64,000 bases of DNA from Arthrobacter zhaoxinii (GTDB taxonomy: Bacteria > Actinomycetota > Actinomycetes > Actinomycetales > Micrococcaceae), in contig NZ_CP104275.1 in assembly GCF_025244925.1 (NCBI RefSeq), positions 3,162,001 through 3,226,000 on the forward strand, read 5' to 3'. Under the pieces are notes generated by a model. It was given only the letters and a program-made list of their open reading frames with translations. It had not been told where the DNA came from and searched no databases. Both the position numbers and the translations under genes were made by a program. Below, piece after piece: positions 25,451 through 35,175 of this stretch. Positions within the stretch are counted from its first letter, which is position 1. Each line of letters opens with the position of its first letter.

Positions 25451-25512
25451 AATCGAAAGTGCACTAGTTACCGATTTTTTGACGGAGAACGGTAACTAGT
25501 GCAGTTTCGATT
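25451..25512. repeat. Long palindromic repeat, copy 2
   Basis: Inner arms 25461-25473 and 25490-25502 (GCACTAGTTACCG) pair perfectly around a 16-nt loop, and the outer AATCGAAA/TTTCGATT extends the stem to about 23 bp with one mismatch. The core GCA(C/T)TAGTTACCG and the TCGAAA ends are shared with copy 1 at 20452-20509. It lies between the convergent M23 and hpaI genes. Confidence 0.75.
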
Positions 25513-25603
25513 CCCGGGGACCACGGTCCGCGCCGATTCGTGCTCCGCCTGGTCCCAAATGCGCAGGTCGATGCGGTGCCGGACTTGCCGGGCCGGACTC
25601 CCT

Positions 25604-26401
25604 TCAGTAACTGGCCCGGGCGCCGCCGTCCGCAGATGAAATGAACTTCGCGGCCAGGGCTTCGCTGCCCCGGGCCAGGAGCGCGACGTCGGCGCCCACC
25701 AGGATGAAGTCCACGCCGGCCTCGATGTAGCGGCGGGCAGTTGCTTCGGCGAACGCGTTCACGCCCACCGGTTTCCCGGCGGCCTTCACCACTCGGATGC
25801 AGTGCTCGACGGCGGCCATCACCTCGGGATGTTCCTGCTGGCCGAGGAGGCCCATGGACGCGGCAAGGTCCGCCGGCCCGATGAACAGGCCGTCCACCCC
25901 GTCGACGGCGGCAATCGCCTCCACGTTGTCGACGGCGGCGGCGGTCTCGATCTGCACCAGCAGCGTCACGGATTCCGCGGCGTTCTCGAGGTACCCCTCG
26001 ATCCGGTTCCAGCGCGACGCGCGGGCCAGGGCACTGCCCACCCCGCGGATGCCCAGCGGCGGATACCGGACGGCGCGGACCAGCTCCGCGGCCTGCTCCG
26101 GGGTGTCGACCATGGGAATCAGCAGGTTCTGCGCGCCCAGATCCAGGTACTGCTTCAGCAGCACCGCGTCCCCGCTCGGCGGGCGGACCACCGCGGTGAC
26201 CGGATACCCGTGCACCGCCTGCAGCTGCGCGAGCAGGGATTCGAGCCCATTGGGGCTGTGCTCGGCGTCGATCAGCAGCCAGTCCAGGCCGGAGCCGGCG
26301 CAGATTTCCGCGATCAGCGGGCTGCCGGAACAGACCCACATGCCGGTCTGCCGACCCCCGGCCAAGCGGGCGGCGAAGGTTTCCTCTACTCGAAGCGGCA
26401 T
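25604..26401 (-). CDS. hpaI: 4-hydroxy-2-oxoheptanedioate aldolase (HpcH/HpaI)
   Basis: The frame is open far upstream, but the ATG at 26401 overlaps the end of hpaH by 16 bp and gives 265 residues, the usual size of class II pyruvate aldolases. Family marks: LIDAEHSPNG near residue 45, VQIETAAAVDN (metal-binding Glu), DGLFIGPADLAASMG and VGADVALLA. The enzyme splits 4-hydroxy-2-oxoheptanedioate into pyruvate and succinic semialdehyde, the last step of homoprotocatechuate meta-cleavage. It is the last gene of the leftward hpa operon. Confidence 0.9.
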   Translation of the reverse strand: MPLRVEETFAARLAGGRQTGMWVCSGSPLIAEICAGSGLDWLLIDAEHSPNGLESLLAQLQAVHGYPVTAVVRPPSGDAVLLKQYLDLGAQNLLIPMVDTPEQAAELVRAVRYPPLGIRGVGSALARASRWNRIEGYLENAAESVTLLVQIETAAAVDNVEAIAAVDGVDGLFIGPADLAASMGLLGQQEHPEVMAAVEHCIRVVKAAGKPVGVNAFAEATARRYIEAGVDFILVGADVALLARGSEALAAKFISSADGGARASY

Positions 26402-27171
26402 GTGATGGTTCCCAACGGTCCGTAGTCGGCAAAGACGGTGTCGCCCTTGTAGACCCACATGGGGCGGGTGAAGGAGCCGGCGAGGATGATTTCCCCGGCC
26501 TCCAGCGAGGTGCCGTGCACGGCGAGCTTGTTCGCCAGCCAGTACACACCCGCGGCGGGATGGTTCAGCACCCCGGCCGCGACGCCGGTTTCCTCGATGC
26601 CCTGGTTCCGGTAGAGCAGGGCCGACACCCAGCGCAGGTCGACGTCGGCCGGTTTCACCGGGTTCCCGCCGACCACCATGGCGCCCATCGCCGCGTTGTC
26701 CGCGATGGTATCCACAATGGTCCGGCCCTCCATCTCGATCCGCGAGTCCAGGATTTCCAGCGCGGGCACCACGTAATCGGTGGCATCCAGGACATCGAAC
26801 AGCGTGCAGTTCGGCCCGGAGAGCGGCTTGCCCAGCACGAACGCCAGCTCCACCTCCACCCGGGGATGGGTGTACCGGTCCCACTCCAGGGTGCAGCCGT
26901 TTTCCAACACCATGTCGTCGAGGATGACGCCGTAGTCGGGTTCGGTGATGCCGGTGGCAGCCTGCATGGCCTTGGAGGTGAGGCCGATCTTGTGGCCGGC
27001 GAGGGACCGCCCGGAGGCGATCATCCGTTCCCGCCACAGGTTCTGCACCGCGTAGGAGTCATCGATGGTCATGTCCGGGTAGCGCGCGGTCAGGCGCGGC
27101 ACCGGGGTGCGGGTGCGTTGGGCTTCGAGCAGCTCATCGGCCACCGCCCGGAGAGTTGATTGATCTAGCAC
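26386..27171 (-). CDS. hpaH: 2-oxo-hept-4-ene-1,7-dioate hydratase (HpaH)
   Basis: 261 residues from a GTG with AAAGGAA 5 bp upstream. The MhpD/HpaH hydratase pattern is clear: [35 protein letters not shown] (metal-ligand Glu pair), [12 protein letters not shown] and [15 protein letters not shown]. It adds water to the enol product of HpaG before aldol cleavage. Distantly related to the FAH fold. It sits between hpaD and hpaI, the expected pathway order. Confidence 0.92.
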   Translation of the reverse strand: MLDQSTLRAVADELLEAQRTRTPVPRLTARYPDMTIDDSYAVQNLWRERMIASGRSLAGHKIGLTSKAMQAATGITEPDYGVILDDMVLENGCTLEWDRYTHPRVEVELAFVLGKPLSGPNCTLFDVLDATDYVVPALEILDSRIEMEGRTIVDTIADNAAMGAMVVGGNPVKPADVDLRWVSALLYRNQGIEETGVAAGVLNHPAAGVYWLANKLAVHGTSLEAGEIILAGSFTRPMWVYKGDTVFADYGPLGTITCRFE

Positions 27172-27255
27172 GGCGATTCCTTTGGGTTCAGGGTGCAGCG
27201 TGTTCGGAGGGTGCGACGACGACGGCGCTGGGCTGGCGCCGTCGTCGGCCGCGGT

Positions 27256-28359
27256 CTAGAGCTGGGTGCCGATCTTGAAGCCCTGCGCGGCCTCGCCGGA
27301 GGAGCTGCCGGCGTCGTAGTCGGGGCGGGTGTAGGAGAACCCGTCGGCGCCGATGGTGACCGCCATTTCCGAGGTTTCGGTGCGGGCGGTGAGCGGCTGC
27401 GGGTTGCCGTCCAGGTCCAGCACCAGGGAGGCCTCGGTGTACCAGGACGGGACCACGGGGTTGCCCCACCAGTCGCGGCGCTGGTTGTCGTGGACGTCCC
27501 AGGTGATGGTGGGGTTGTCCGGATCGCCGGTGTAGTAGTCCTGCGTGTAGATCTCGATGCGGTGGTCGTCCGGATCCAGGATGTAGAGGTAGAAGGCGTT
27601 GGAGACGCCGTGCCGGCCGGGGCCGCGCTCAATCCGGTCGGAGATGCGCAGGGCGCCCATCTTGTCGCAGATCTGAATGATGTTGTGCTTTTCGTGCGTG
27701 GCGAAGGCCATGTGGTGCATCCGCGGGCCGTCGCCGCCGGTCAGGGCGGTGTCATGGACGGTGTGCTTGCGGTGCATCCACGCGGCGTAGGTGACGCCGT
27801 CGGAATCCTTGATGTCCTCGGAGACGCGGAAGCCCAGGTCCTCCAAGTAGGCGCGGCCGCGGGGCACGTCCGGGGTGACCTGGTTGAAGTGGTCCAGGCG
27901 GACCAGTTCCCCGGCGGAGTAGAGGTCATAGCGCTGGGTGAGGCGTTCCACGTGCTCGGTTTCGTAGAAGAACTCGTAGGGGAAGCCCAGCGGGTCCTCC
28001 ACGCGCACGGAGTCGCCGATGCCCTTCACGAAGCCGTCCCTGCGGCGTTCGGTGCGGCAGCCCAGCTCCTTGTAATAGGCCTCGGCCACGTCCACGTCTT
28101 CGGGGGTGCGGACGCGGTAGGCCAGGGCGGCGACGGCGGCCACCGGACCCTTGCGCAGCACCAGGTTGTGGTGGATGAACTCCTCAAGGGAGCGCAGGTA
28201 GATGGCGTTCTCGTCCTCTTCGGTGACGTGCAGGCCGAGAACGTCCACGTAGAACTTCCGGGACCGTTCCAGGTCGGTGACCACCAGGTCCGTGTAGGCG
28301 CAGCGGACAATGTCCGGCGGGGCGATGCTGGGGGTGGGGATGCGGTTTTCGATGTCCAT
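27256..28359 (-). CDS. hpaD: 3,4-dihydroxyphenylacetate 2,3-dioxygenase, Mn-type (HpaD/MndD)
   Basis: The ATG at 28359 follows AAAGGAG by 8 bp; 367 residues. The two-domain VOC extradiol enzyme keeps His157 (RLDHFNQV), His216 (MHHMAF) and Glu269 (RIEIY). These are offset by exactly two from the His155/His214/Glu267 set reported for the manganese enzyme MndD of Arthrobacter globiformis, and total length agrees. It opens homoprotocatechuate to 5-carboxymethyl-2-hydroxymuconate semialdehyde. Metal choice (Mn rather than Fe) is inferred from similarity. Confidence 0.93.
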   Translation of the reverse strand: MDIENRIPTPSIAPPDIVRCAYTDLVVTDLERSRKFYVDVLGLHVTEEDENAIYLRSLEEFIHHNLVLRKGPVAAVAALAYRVRTPEDVDVAEAYYKELGCRTERRRDGFVKGIGDSVRVEDPLGFPYEFFYETEHVERLTQRYDLYSAGELVRLDHFNQVTPDVPRGRAYLEDLGFRVSEDIKDSDGVTYAAWMHRKHTVHDTALTGGDGPRMHHMAFATHEKHNIIQICDKMGALRISDRIERGPGRHGVSNAFYLYILDPDDHRIEIYTQDYYTGDPDNPTITWDVHDNQRRDWWGNPVVPSWYTEASLVLDLDGNPQPLTARTETSEMAVTIGADGFSYTRPDYDAGSSSGEAAQGFKIGTQL

Positions 28360-28403
28360 GGTTTTGCTCCTTTGCAAAAGGCGGGGGGAGTGCCGGGGAA
28401 GGG

Positions 28404-29921
<1,518 letters not shown>

Positions 29922-29960
29922 GGGGTGTTCCTCTTTCTGCGTTGAATCGTGGAGGTTTCT

Positions 29961-30677
29961 TTAGATCGGGGAGGGCGGCTGGTGGTTCTGGGCCAGGAAG
30001 GCGTTGAGCGTGGTGGTGCGGTGCGCGCGGGCGGCGTGCTCGACGTCGGCCGGTGCTGCTTGTGCCTCGATCAGGTCCAGCAGTGCGTCGTGTTCGGACA
30101 CCGAGGCGTGTGCCCGGTCCGGGACGTACCGGAAGACGGAGGAGCGCATGCGGCCCAGCCGGTTCCAGCCGCGGTGGACCAGCTCCAGGATGTGCGGATT
30201 GGGGCAGCGGGCGTAGAGCAGGGCGTGGAACTCGGTGTTCAGGGCGGTGAAGCGGACCGGATCGAAGTTGTCCAGGACCTCGCGCATCTGGTTGTTGAGT
30301 TCCCGGGCTTTCGCCAGTTCCTCGGCACTGATGTTCGGGGCGGCGAGGGCGGTGGCGGCGCCCTCGATGATGCTGAGGGTCTGCATGGTGTGCAGGTACA
30401 GGTCCGGGTCGATGCCGGCAACGGTGGCGCCGACGTTGCGGACAAAGTGCACCAGCCCTTCGGCTTCGAGCCGGCGGATGGCTTCCCGGACGGGGACCAC
30501 GCTGCAGCCCATCTCGGTGGCGATGCTGCTGAGCACCAGCCGGTAGCCCGGGCTCATTTCGCCGCCTAGGATGCGTTCCTTCAGCAGTGAATAGGCCTGC
30601 TCCGATTTGGAGCCGGCGCCCGTGGCGGTGCTGGCGGCTTGGCCCGTGCTGCTGGCGGTCCCGCTCACGCTGCTCAT
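29961..30677 (-). CDS. GntR-family (FCD/FadR-type) regulator of the hpa operon
   Basis: 238 residues: a Ser/Thr/Ala-rich leader of 22 residues, the GntR winged helix (SEQAYSLLKERILGGEMSPG, then VVPVREAIRRLEAEGLV), and a helical FCD effector domain with the Asp/His metal site (FHALLYARCPN, SEHDALLDLI). It probably senses a pathway acid. It is encoded inside the operon, overlapping the upstream fused gene by 4 bp, and may bind the dyad at 32170-32181. Confidence 0.88.
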   Translation of the reverse strand: MSSVSGTASSTGQAASTATGAGSKSEQAYSLLKERILGGEMSPGYRLVLSSIATEMGCSVVPVREAIRRLEAEGLVHFVRNVGATVAGIDPDLYLHTMQTLSIIEGAATALAAPNISAEELAKARELNNQMREVLDNFDPVRFTALNTEFHALLYARCPNPHILELVHRGWNRLGRMRSSVFRYVPDRAHASVSEHDALLDLIEAQAAPADVEHAARAHRTTTLNAFLAQNHQPPSPI

Positions 30678-32146
30678 GCCTGTTCCGCTGCCCAGGCCTC
30701 GTACTTTTCCTTCCAGGCGGCGTTCATCGGGTAGAGCCCGTCCACACCGTGGCCCGCCTTCACCATTTCAGCGATGAACTCTTCCTGGTGTTCCTGCTTG
30801 ATGCACGCCTCCACCAGCTCTTCGGCGAGGGCCGGCGGGATGACCAGGATGCCGTCGTCGTCGGCCACGATGATGTCGCCGGGCTGCACGGTGGCGCCGC
30901 CGCAGGCGATGGTGATGTCGGTGTCCCAGGGGACATGCTTGCGGCCGAGGACGGCGGGGTGCGGGTTGGCGCAGTAGACGGGCAGGTCGATGCCGGCGAC
31001 GGTGGAGTAGTCGCGCACGCCGCCGTCGGTGATGATGGCGGCGGCGCCGTTGTGCTTGGCGCGCAGGGCGAGGATGTCGCCCAGGGTGCCGGTGCCCTTT
31101 TCGCCGCGGGCTTCCATGACCAGGATTTCGCCCTCGCCCACGGAGTCGATGGCGCGCTTCTGTGCGTTGTAGCCGCCGCCGTGGGACTTGAAGAGGTCCT
31201 CACGGTTGGGCACGAAACGCAGGGTGCGGGCGGTGCCGACCACCTTGCGGCCGGGGCGGGTGCCGGTGAGGCCGTCGATGGAGACGTTATTCAGGCCGCG
31301 GGCGCGCATCTGCGAGGACAGGGTGGCGGTGGCGACGGATTCGAGTTTGGCCCGAAGTTCCGGGCTAAGGGCTTGCTGCGCTTCCTGCTGCGGGGCTAGG
31401 CCGGCCTTTTCCGCGGAGCCCCAGGCTTCTTCGCGCTGCTTGTCGTCGATCTTCGGCTGCGCGCCGAAGCGAGCCAGCGGGGTGATGCCATCGGTGACGG
31501 TGGTGGCGAGGCGGCCGGTGGTTTTGTCTGTGCCGGGGACGTCGACTTCGACTTCGAGGCGGTCGCCGGGGACGGCCACGGAGGCGCCGGCGGGGGTGCC
31601 GGTGAGGATCAGGTCGCCCGGTTCCAGGGTAAGCAGCTGCGAGAGGTCCGCGACCAGCTGGGCGAAGGGGAAGAGCAGGTCTGCGGTGGTGTCGTCCTGC
31701 GCGAGGTCGCCGTTGACCCAGGTGCGGACGCGCAGGGCGGCGGGGTCGACGTCGGCCGCGTTGAGGATGTGCGGGCCGACGGGGGTGAAGCCGTCGCCGC
31801 CCTTGGAGCGGAGGTTGGAGCCTTTGTCTGCCCAGCGCAGGTCGTAGACGCCCAGGTCATTGCTGGCGGTCACTCCTTCGACGTAGCTCCAGGCGTCCTC
31901 GATGGTGACGCGGCGGGCGGTCTTGCCGATGATGAGGGCGATTTCGCCTTCGAAGCCGAGCAGCTCGCAGCCTGCCGGGCGCTCCACGCTGCCGCCGGTC
32001 AAGGCCAGCGAGGAGCTGGGCTTGAGGAAGTAGGAGGGCTGTTCCGGGATGCGTCCGCGTTCTGCTGCCCGTGAGGGGTAGTTGATGTGGACGGCGATGA
32101 CCTTGCCGGCCTGCTGCAGCGTGTCCTTGGTGGCGTCGTTGCCCAT
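30674..32146 (-). CDS. hpaG: Fusion of HpaG-type decarboxylase/isomerase with RraA/HMG-aldolase-like domain
   Basis: 490 residues; CAGGAGAG lies 2 bp upstream of the ATG. Residues about 15-225 are an FAH/HpaG domain (GFEGEIALIIGK, ASNDLGVYDLRWADKG, LILTGTPAG), which decarboxylates 5-oxopent-3-ene-1,2,5-tricarboxylate. After a Gln/Ala-rich linker, residues about 260-490 form an RraA-like domain (GDILALRAKHNGAAAI, TDGGVRDYST, PGDIIVADDDGILVIP) with the RD pair of 4-hydroxy-4-methyl-2-oxoglutarate aldolases/oxaloacetate decarboxylases. Classical HpaG is two FAH halves, so the second half is replaced here. It is the first gene of the operon. Confidence 0.88.
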   Translation of the reverse strand: MGNDATKDTLQQAGKVIAVHINYPSRAAERGRIPEQPSYFLKPSSSLALTGGSVERPAGCELLGFEGEIALIIGKTARRVTIEDAWSYVEGVTASNDLGVYDLRWADKGSNLRSKGGDGFTPVGPHILNAADVDPAALRVRTWVNGDLAQDDTTADLLFPFAQLVADLSQLLTLEPGDLILTGTPAGASVAVPGDRLEVEVDVPGTDKTTGRLATTVTDGITPLARFGAQPKIDDKQREEAWGSAEKAGLAPQQEAQQALSPELRAKLESVATATLSSQMRARGLNNVSIDGLTGTRPGRKVVGTARTLRFVPNREDLFKSHGGGYNAQKRAIDSVGEGEILVMEARGEKGTGTLGDILALRAKHNGAAAIITDGGVRDYSTVAGIDLPVYCANPHPAVLGRKHVPWDTDITIACGGATVQPGDIIVADDDGILVIPPALAEELVEACIKQEHQEEFIAEMVKAGHGVDGLYPMNAAWKEKYEAWAAEQA

Positions 32147-32169
32147 GTCTCTCCTGGATCAGGTACGAA

Positions 32170-32181
32170 ATCGTATATGAT
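32170..32181. promoter_or_regulatory. Candidate GntR operator / hpa promoter
   Basis: Short dyad ATCgTATAtGAT (5 of 6 pairs) 24 bp upstream of the leftward hpaG-rraA start. TATA-centred short dyads are typical for FCD-type GntR proteins and it could also overlap a -10 box. Assignment is by position and symmetry. Confidence 0.45.
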
Positions 32182-32232
32182 CAGGGTTACATGTGGTGGG
32201 GGTCACGTCAAGAGTGACGAATTGTCTACCAT

Positions 32233-32260
32233 GCAGAACCCGAAAATTACCAGGTTCTGC
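32233..32260. promoter_or_regulatory. Inverted repeat ahead of the NTPase gene
   Basis: Perfect 8-bp arms GCAGAACC (32233-32240) and GGTTCTGC (32253-32260) with a 12-bp A/T-rich spacer, ending 5 bp before the TTG at 32266. No T-run follows. It marks the boundary between the high-GC hpa operon and the low-GC island, and may be an operator for the NTPase module. Confidence 0.55.
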
Positions 32261-32265
32261 ACAGA

Positions 32266-35145
32266 TTGAGTGGATATACAGGTCGCAAGTCGAGTCACGG
32301 ACGTGTCGATCTGACAGGGGCCGAACCTAAACGGAATAATAGGAGAATGTACCTATACGGCCGAGGCGAGGGTCTCCAGCGCTTACAGAGCAACGGTAAT
32401 GGCTTCATTGCTGTAACTGGTGACTCGGGCATCGGCAAGTCCGCCTTACTTGGCGAACTGGTTCGCACCGATCGCCACGGCTGGATCACCGCCCCCGTTG
32501 CCAACCTTCGCTCGGCTCCAGGGCAACTTCACAATTCCCTAATTAGTCAATTGACCGCCGTTCTCGACCTTTACTTGGCCGACCGCACCGCTGTGACCAC
32601 TGCCCTTCAGTTCATATCCGAGGCCGCTAAGCGTCTCGGCTCAGTAGGAGGCAAAGAAATCTCCCGCGTAGTCGGAGTCGAGATCCTCAACTTACTCAAG
32701 TCGCGGCTGGGCCCAGAGTTCGGCGAATCTATCGGGAACATGGTCGGGAACATACTCCAGGCTGGAGACGAATCTTTACAGCAACGCCTCGCGAGCTCAT
32801 CCGAACTGGGAACTGTGGAAATTGTGCTCAAGTTTGCGGAGGAGATCATTGATCTCACAGGCTCCGGTATACGCCTTGTTCTCGACCGGGCAGAGCGGCT
32901 CTCGCCGGGCGATAAAGCGATCCTTCTTGACATGGCCGAGATGCTTCCGGGGCGCGTACAGGTCCTCATCGGTCTAAGTACCGCGACGGTTGAAAACCGT
33001 GCATTTATGACCCGCCTAGCTGAAACCGGCGCCGCCATATTTGAGATCTACCCGCTCGGGCTGGAATCCACACGCCAATGGATGACGGATACCGAAGTTA
33101 GCGCACTTTCAGCAGAAGACCTCTTGCGTATAACGAGTGGCTATCCCCTATTTCTCGCTGAGGCAATAAACGCGCTACGAGCGGGCCACGAAATCCATAG
33201 TGTCGAACCAGCAATCGCCTTTCAAGAACTTACAAAGACGTCGTGGAATCAACTGGCTATTCCCGCAAAGATCGCTGCACGAAAGCTGGCGGTTTTCGGC
33301 GAAAGTCCACCAGATGACTTTATCGCATCCATCCTTGGCTGCGACCAAAATACCTGGTCGGCAGTCCGAGATGACCTGCTCCATTACAGGATTTTCATTA
33401 CCGACAACGAGGGCGTGGCCTGGTTTCACGACCGGCGGCGAGACGTGTTACTTCACTCCATTATGAATACCCAAGACCGGGATGACGCAGTGCTAGCAGC
33501 CCTGGAATCCCTCGATACGGAACTCGAATCCCTAAAGCATATTCCTCACTGGACTGCAGCTTGCCTCTCCGAACTATCCGCGACCGGTCCTATTCAGGGA
33601 AAATACGCGCACATAGCTAATGTGGGCGCCTCCTCCCGCGATGGCATGGCTGTCCTGTTTGCTTTGCTTGAGCTTATGGAACCCCAAGAAACAAACCGGT
33701 CGGAGTTCATCGAAACTAATTTGCTACTTGAGTACGCTTCCAATGTAGTCGGCGTAACTGGAGATAGCGTTGACGGATTGCAAGAACTTGAGAACCTCGG
33801 TTTTGCCTCCACTTACAGCAAACAGACGATTTCCATCACGACGCATCTAATTGCTGATAATCTCACGTATGCGACTATCCTCGGAAGGATGACCAGAGAG
33901 TTTGGCCGATGGATTATTCCAAGTATCGCGAGCAGTCTCTTTAACGGCTATTTGCGGCCTTTGGTCTCGCCATTCCAGGCGGCGGGCTTCGGCATGGGAA
34001 CATCTTCCCTGACTAAGATGGCAAGGGACGCCAGACAGGCGTCGGAACAACCTCGGGGCTACACAAGCGGCCGAAGCGGCGCTGTTCTTGCGGTGACTGC
34101 CCGACTTGGCGGGCGCCCTTTCTTCGCTGGCATTGGATTCCAGAACATTCAGGACCGAGACGCTGCCGCTGAACGGCTTGCTGCGTCACAAGTTCAGATT
34201 AGGGAAGAGCGTCTAATTATCTCTTCTATGCACCGGTTGCCCGTCCCTAGACTCCGCTCTCGACGTGTACGGGACATCTTCAACCTCCTGGGTCTACTTG
34301 ATTCAGAGAGAGCAACCCCTCTCGTCGGGCCCCATTTTCACCTGGCGTCGGCACAGCATCGAGTGGACGCGCTGGAGGCCGTTAGGACTTTCCTCACGGA
34401 CACAGAAGCTGCAGCGTGCGATCTATTAGAGCCGAGATCGATACTGGTTGACCAGAGACACGCCCCATCATCCATTATGGAAATTTACGTGTCTGGGATT
34501 GAAGCCCGCGCTGAATTGGTTGATATTTCTGAGGAGGAAGTCAGCCCTTGTGACGATCCCCTGTTCGGCTACAAGCTTTCTCGACAAGGGCAGCTATTGC
34601 AGGGGGAAAGGGTCCGCGGATGGTCACATAAGGGATACTTAGAAGATTCCATGCCGAAGCATGAGCCGTTCGCCGAGGTTGCTGAGGAAGTCACATCATC
34701 CATAATGGAATTTAATAAATTCCAAGAAGTTGAGCGAATACCATTGGATGCCCCCAGCTTGGAGTCTTCCATAAACCTTTACCGCCATCAGTGCATAGAA
34801 GTTGCCCAAACAGTCCTGACAACTGGGCTTGGCGATCCACAGGCCTTATCGGATGCAACAGGGATTTCCCTCTACGTGAGCATCTACCCATCCGATATAG
34901 ATTTGATAGAGGGGTATGGTGCTACGTGTATCAGGTTTCCCAGCGCCGAGCCGTCCGTGACTGTAAATAGAACCGAGCACGCGCCCACCCGTGAAGAATC
35001 TCGCGACTGGCTGACCGGTGCGGCGAACGGTCTGAGCAGCGTAGTAGCAGTTACCTGGTCTCAACACCCATTTGCCGAAGATCTCATCGCCGAACTCTTG
35101 GGATACGACGTAAGCGATATTCGGCTTGTGGATCCGCATCCCTGA
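32266..35145 (+). CDS. Large P-loop NTPase (STAND/AAA-like), candidate defence protein
   Basis: Open from a TTG at 32266 (959 residues); an ATG at 32347 with AGGAGA directly upstream is the alternative (932 residues). The Walker A motif GDSGIGKS is at residues 52-59 and a Walker B-like strand RLVLDRAE with Asp207. The first 300 residues look like a STAND/ORC-type ATPase, e.g. GYPLFLAEAINAL in the helical lid. The remaining 650 residues have no family I recognise, no membrane helix and no nuclease motif I can see. GC content and codon use are clearly lower than in all neighbours, suggesting transfer. Paired with the DUF4145 gene 30 bp downstream. Confidence 0.8.
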   Translation: MSGYTGRKSSHGRVDLTGAEPKRNNRRMYLYGRGEGLQRLQSNGNGFIAVTGDSGIGKSALLGELVRTDRHGWITAPVANLRSAPGQLHNSLISQLTAVLDLYLADRTAVTTALQFISEAAKRLGSVGGKEISRVVGVEILNLLKSRLGPEFGESIGNMVGNILQAGDESLQQRLASSSELGTVEIVLKFAEEIIDLTGSGIRLVLDRAERLSPGDKAILLDMAEMLPGRVQVLIGLSTATVENRAFMTRLAETGAAIFEIYPLGLESTRQWMTDTEVSALSAEDLLRITSGYPLFLAEAINALRAGHEIHSVEPAIAFQELTKTSWNQLAIPAKIAARKLAVFGESPPDDFIASILGCDQNTWSAVRDDLLHYRIFITDNEGVAWFHDRRRDVLLHSIMNTQDRDDAVLAALESLDTELESLKHIPHWTAACLSELSATGPIQGKYAHIANVGASSRDGMAVLFALLELMEPQETNRSEFIETNLLLEYASNVVGVTGDSVDGLQELENLGFASTYSKQTISITTHLIADNLTYATILGRMTREFGRWIIPSIASSLFNGYLRPLVSPFQAAGFGMGTSSLTKMARDARQASEQPRGYTSGRSGAVLAVTARLGGRPFFAGIGFQNIQDRDAAAERLAASQVQIREERLIISSMHRLPVPRLRSRRVRDIFNLLGLLDSERATPLVGPHFHLASAQHRVDALEAVRTFLTDTEAAACDLLEPRSILVDQRHAPSSIMEIYVSGIEARAELVDISEEEVSPCDDPLFGYKLSRQGQLLQGERVRGWSHKGYLEDSMPKHEPFAEVAEEVTSSIMEFNKFQEVERIPLDAPSLESSINLYRHQCIEVAQTVLTTGLGDPQALSDATGISLYVSIYPSDIDLIEGYGATCIRFPSAEPSVTVNRTEHAPTREESRDWLTGAANGLSSVVAVTWSQHPFAEDLIAELLGYDVSDIRLVDPHP

Positions 35146-35175
35146 GGCGCCGGTGGATCTAGTTATGCTCTAGGC

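Noticed and set aside
25604..27037. Apparent 477-residue version of HpaI
   Set aside because: The N-terminal extension is out-of-frame hpaH; the start at 26401 matches the family.
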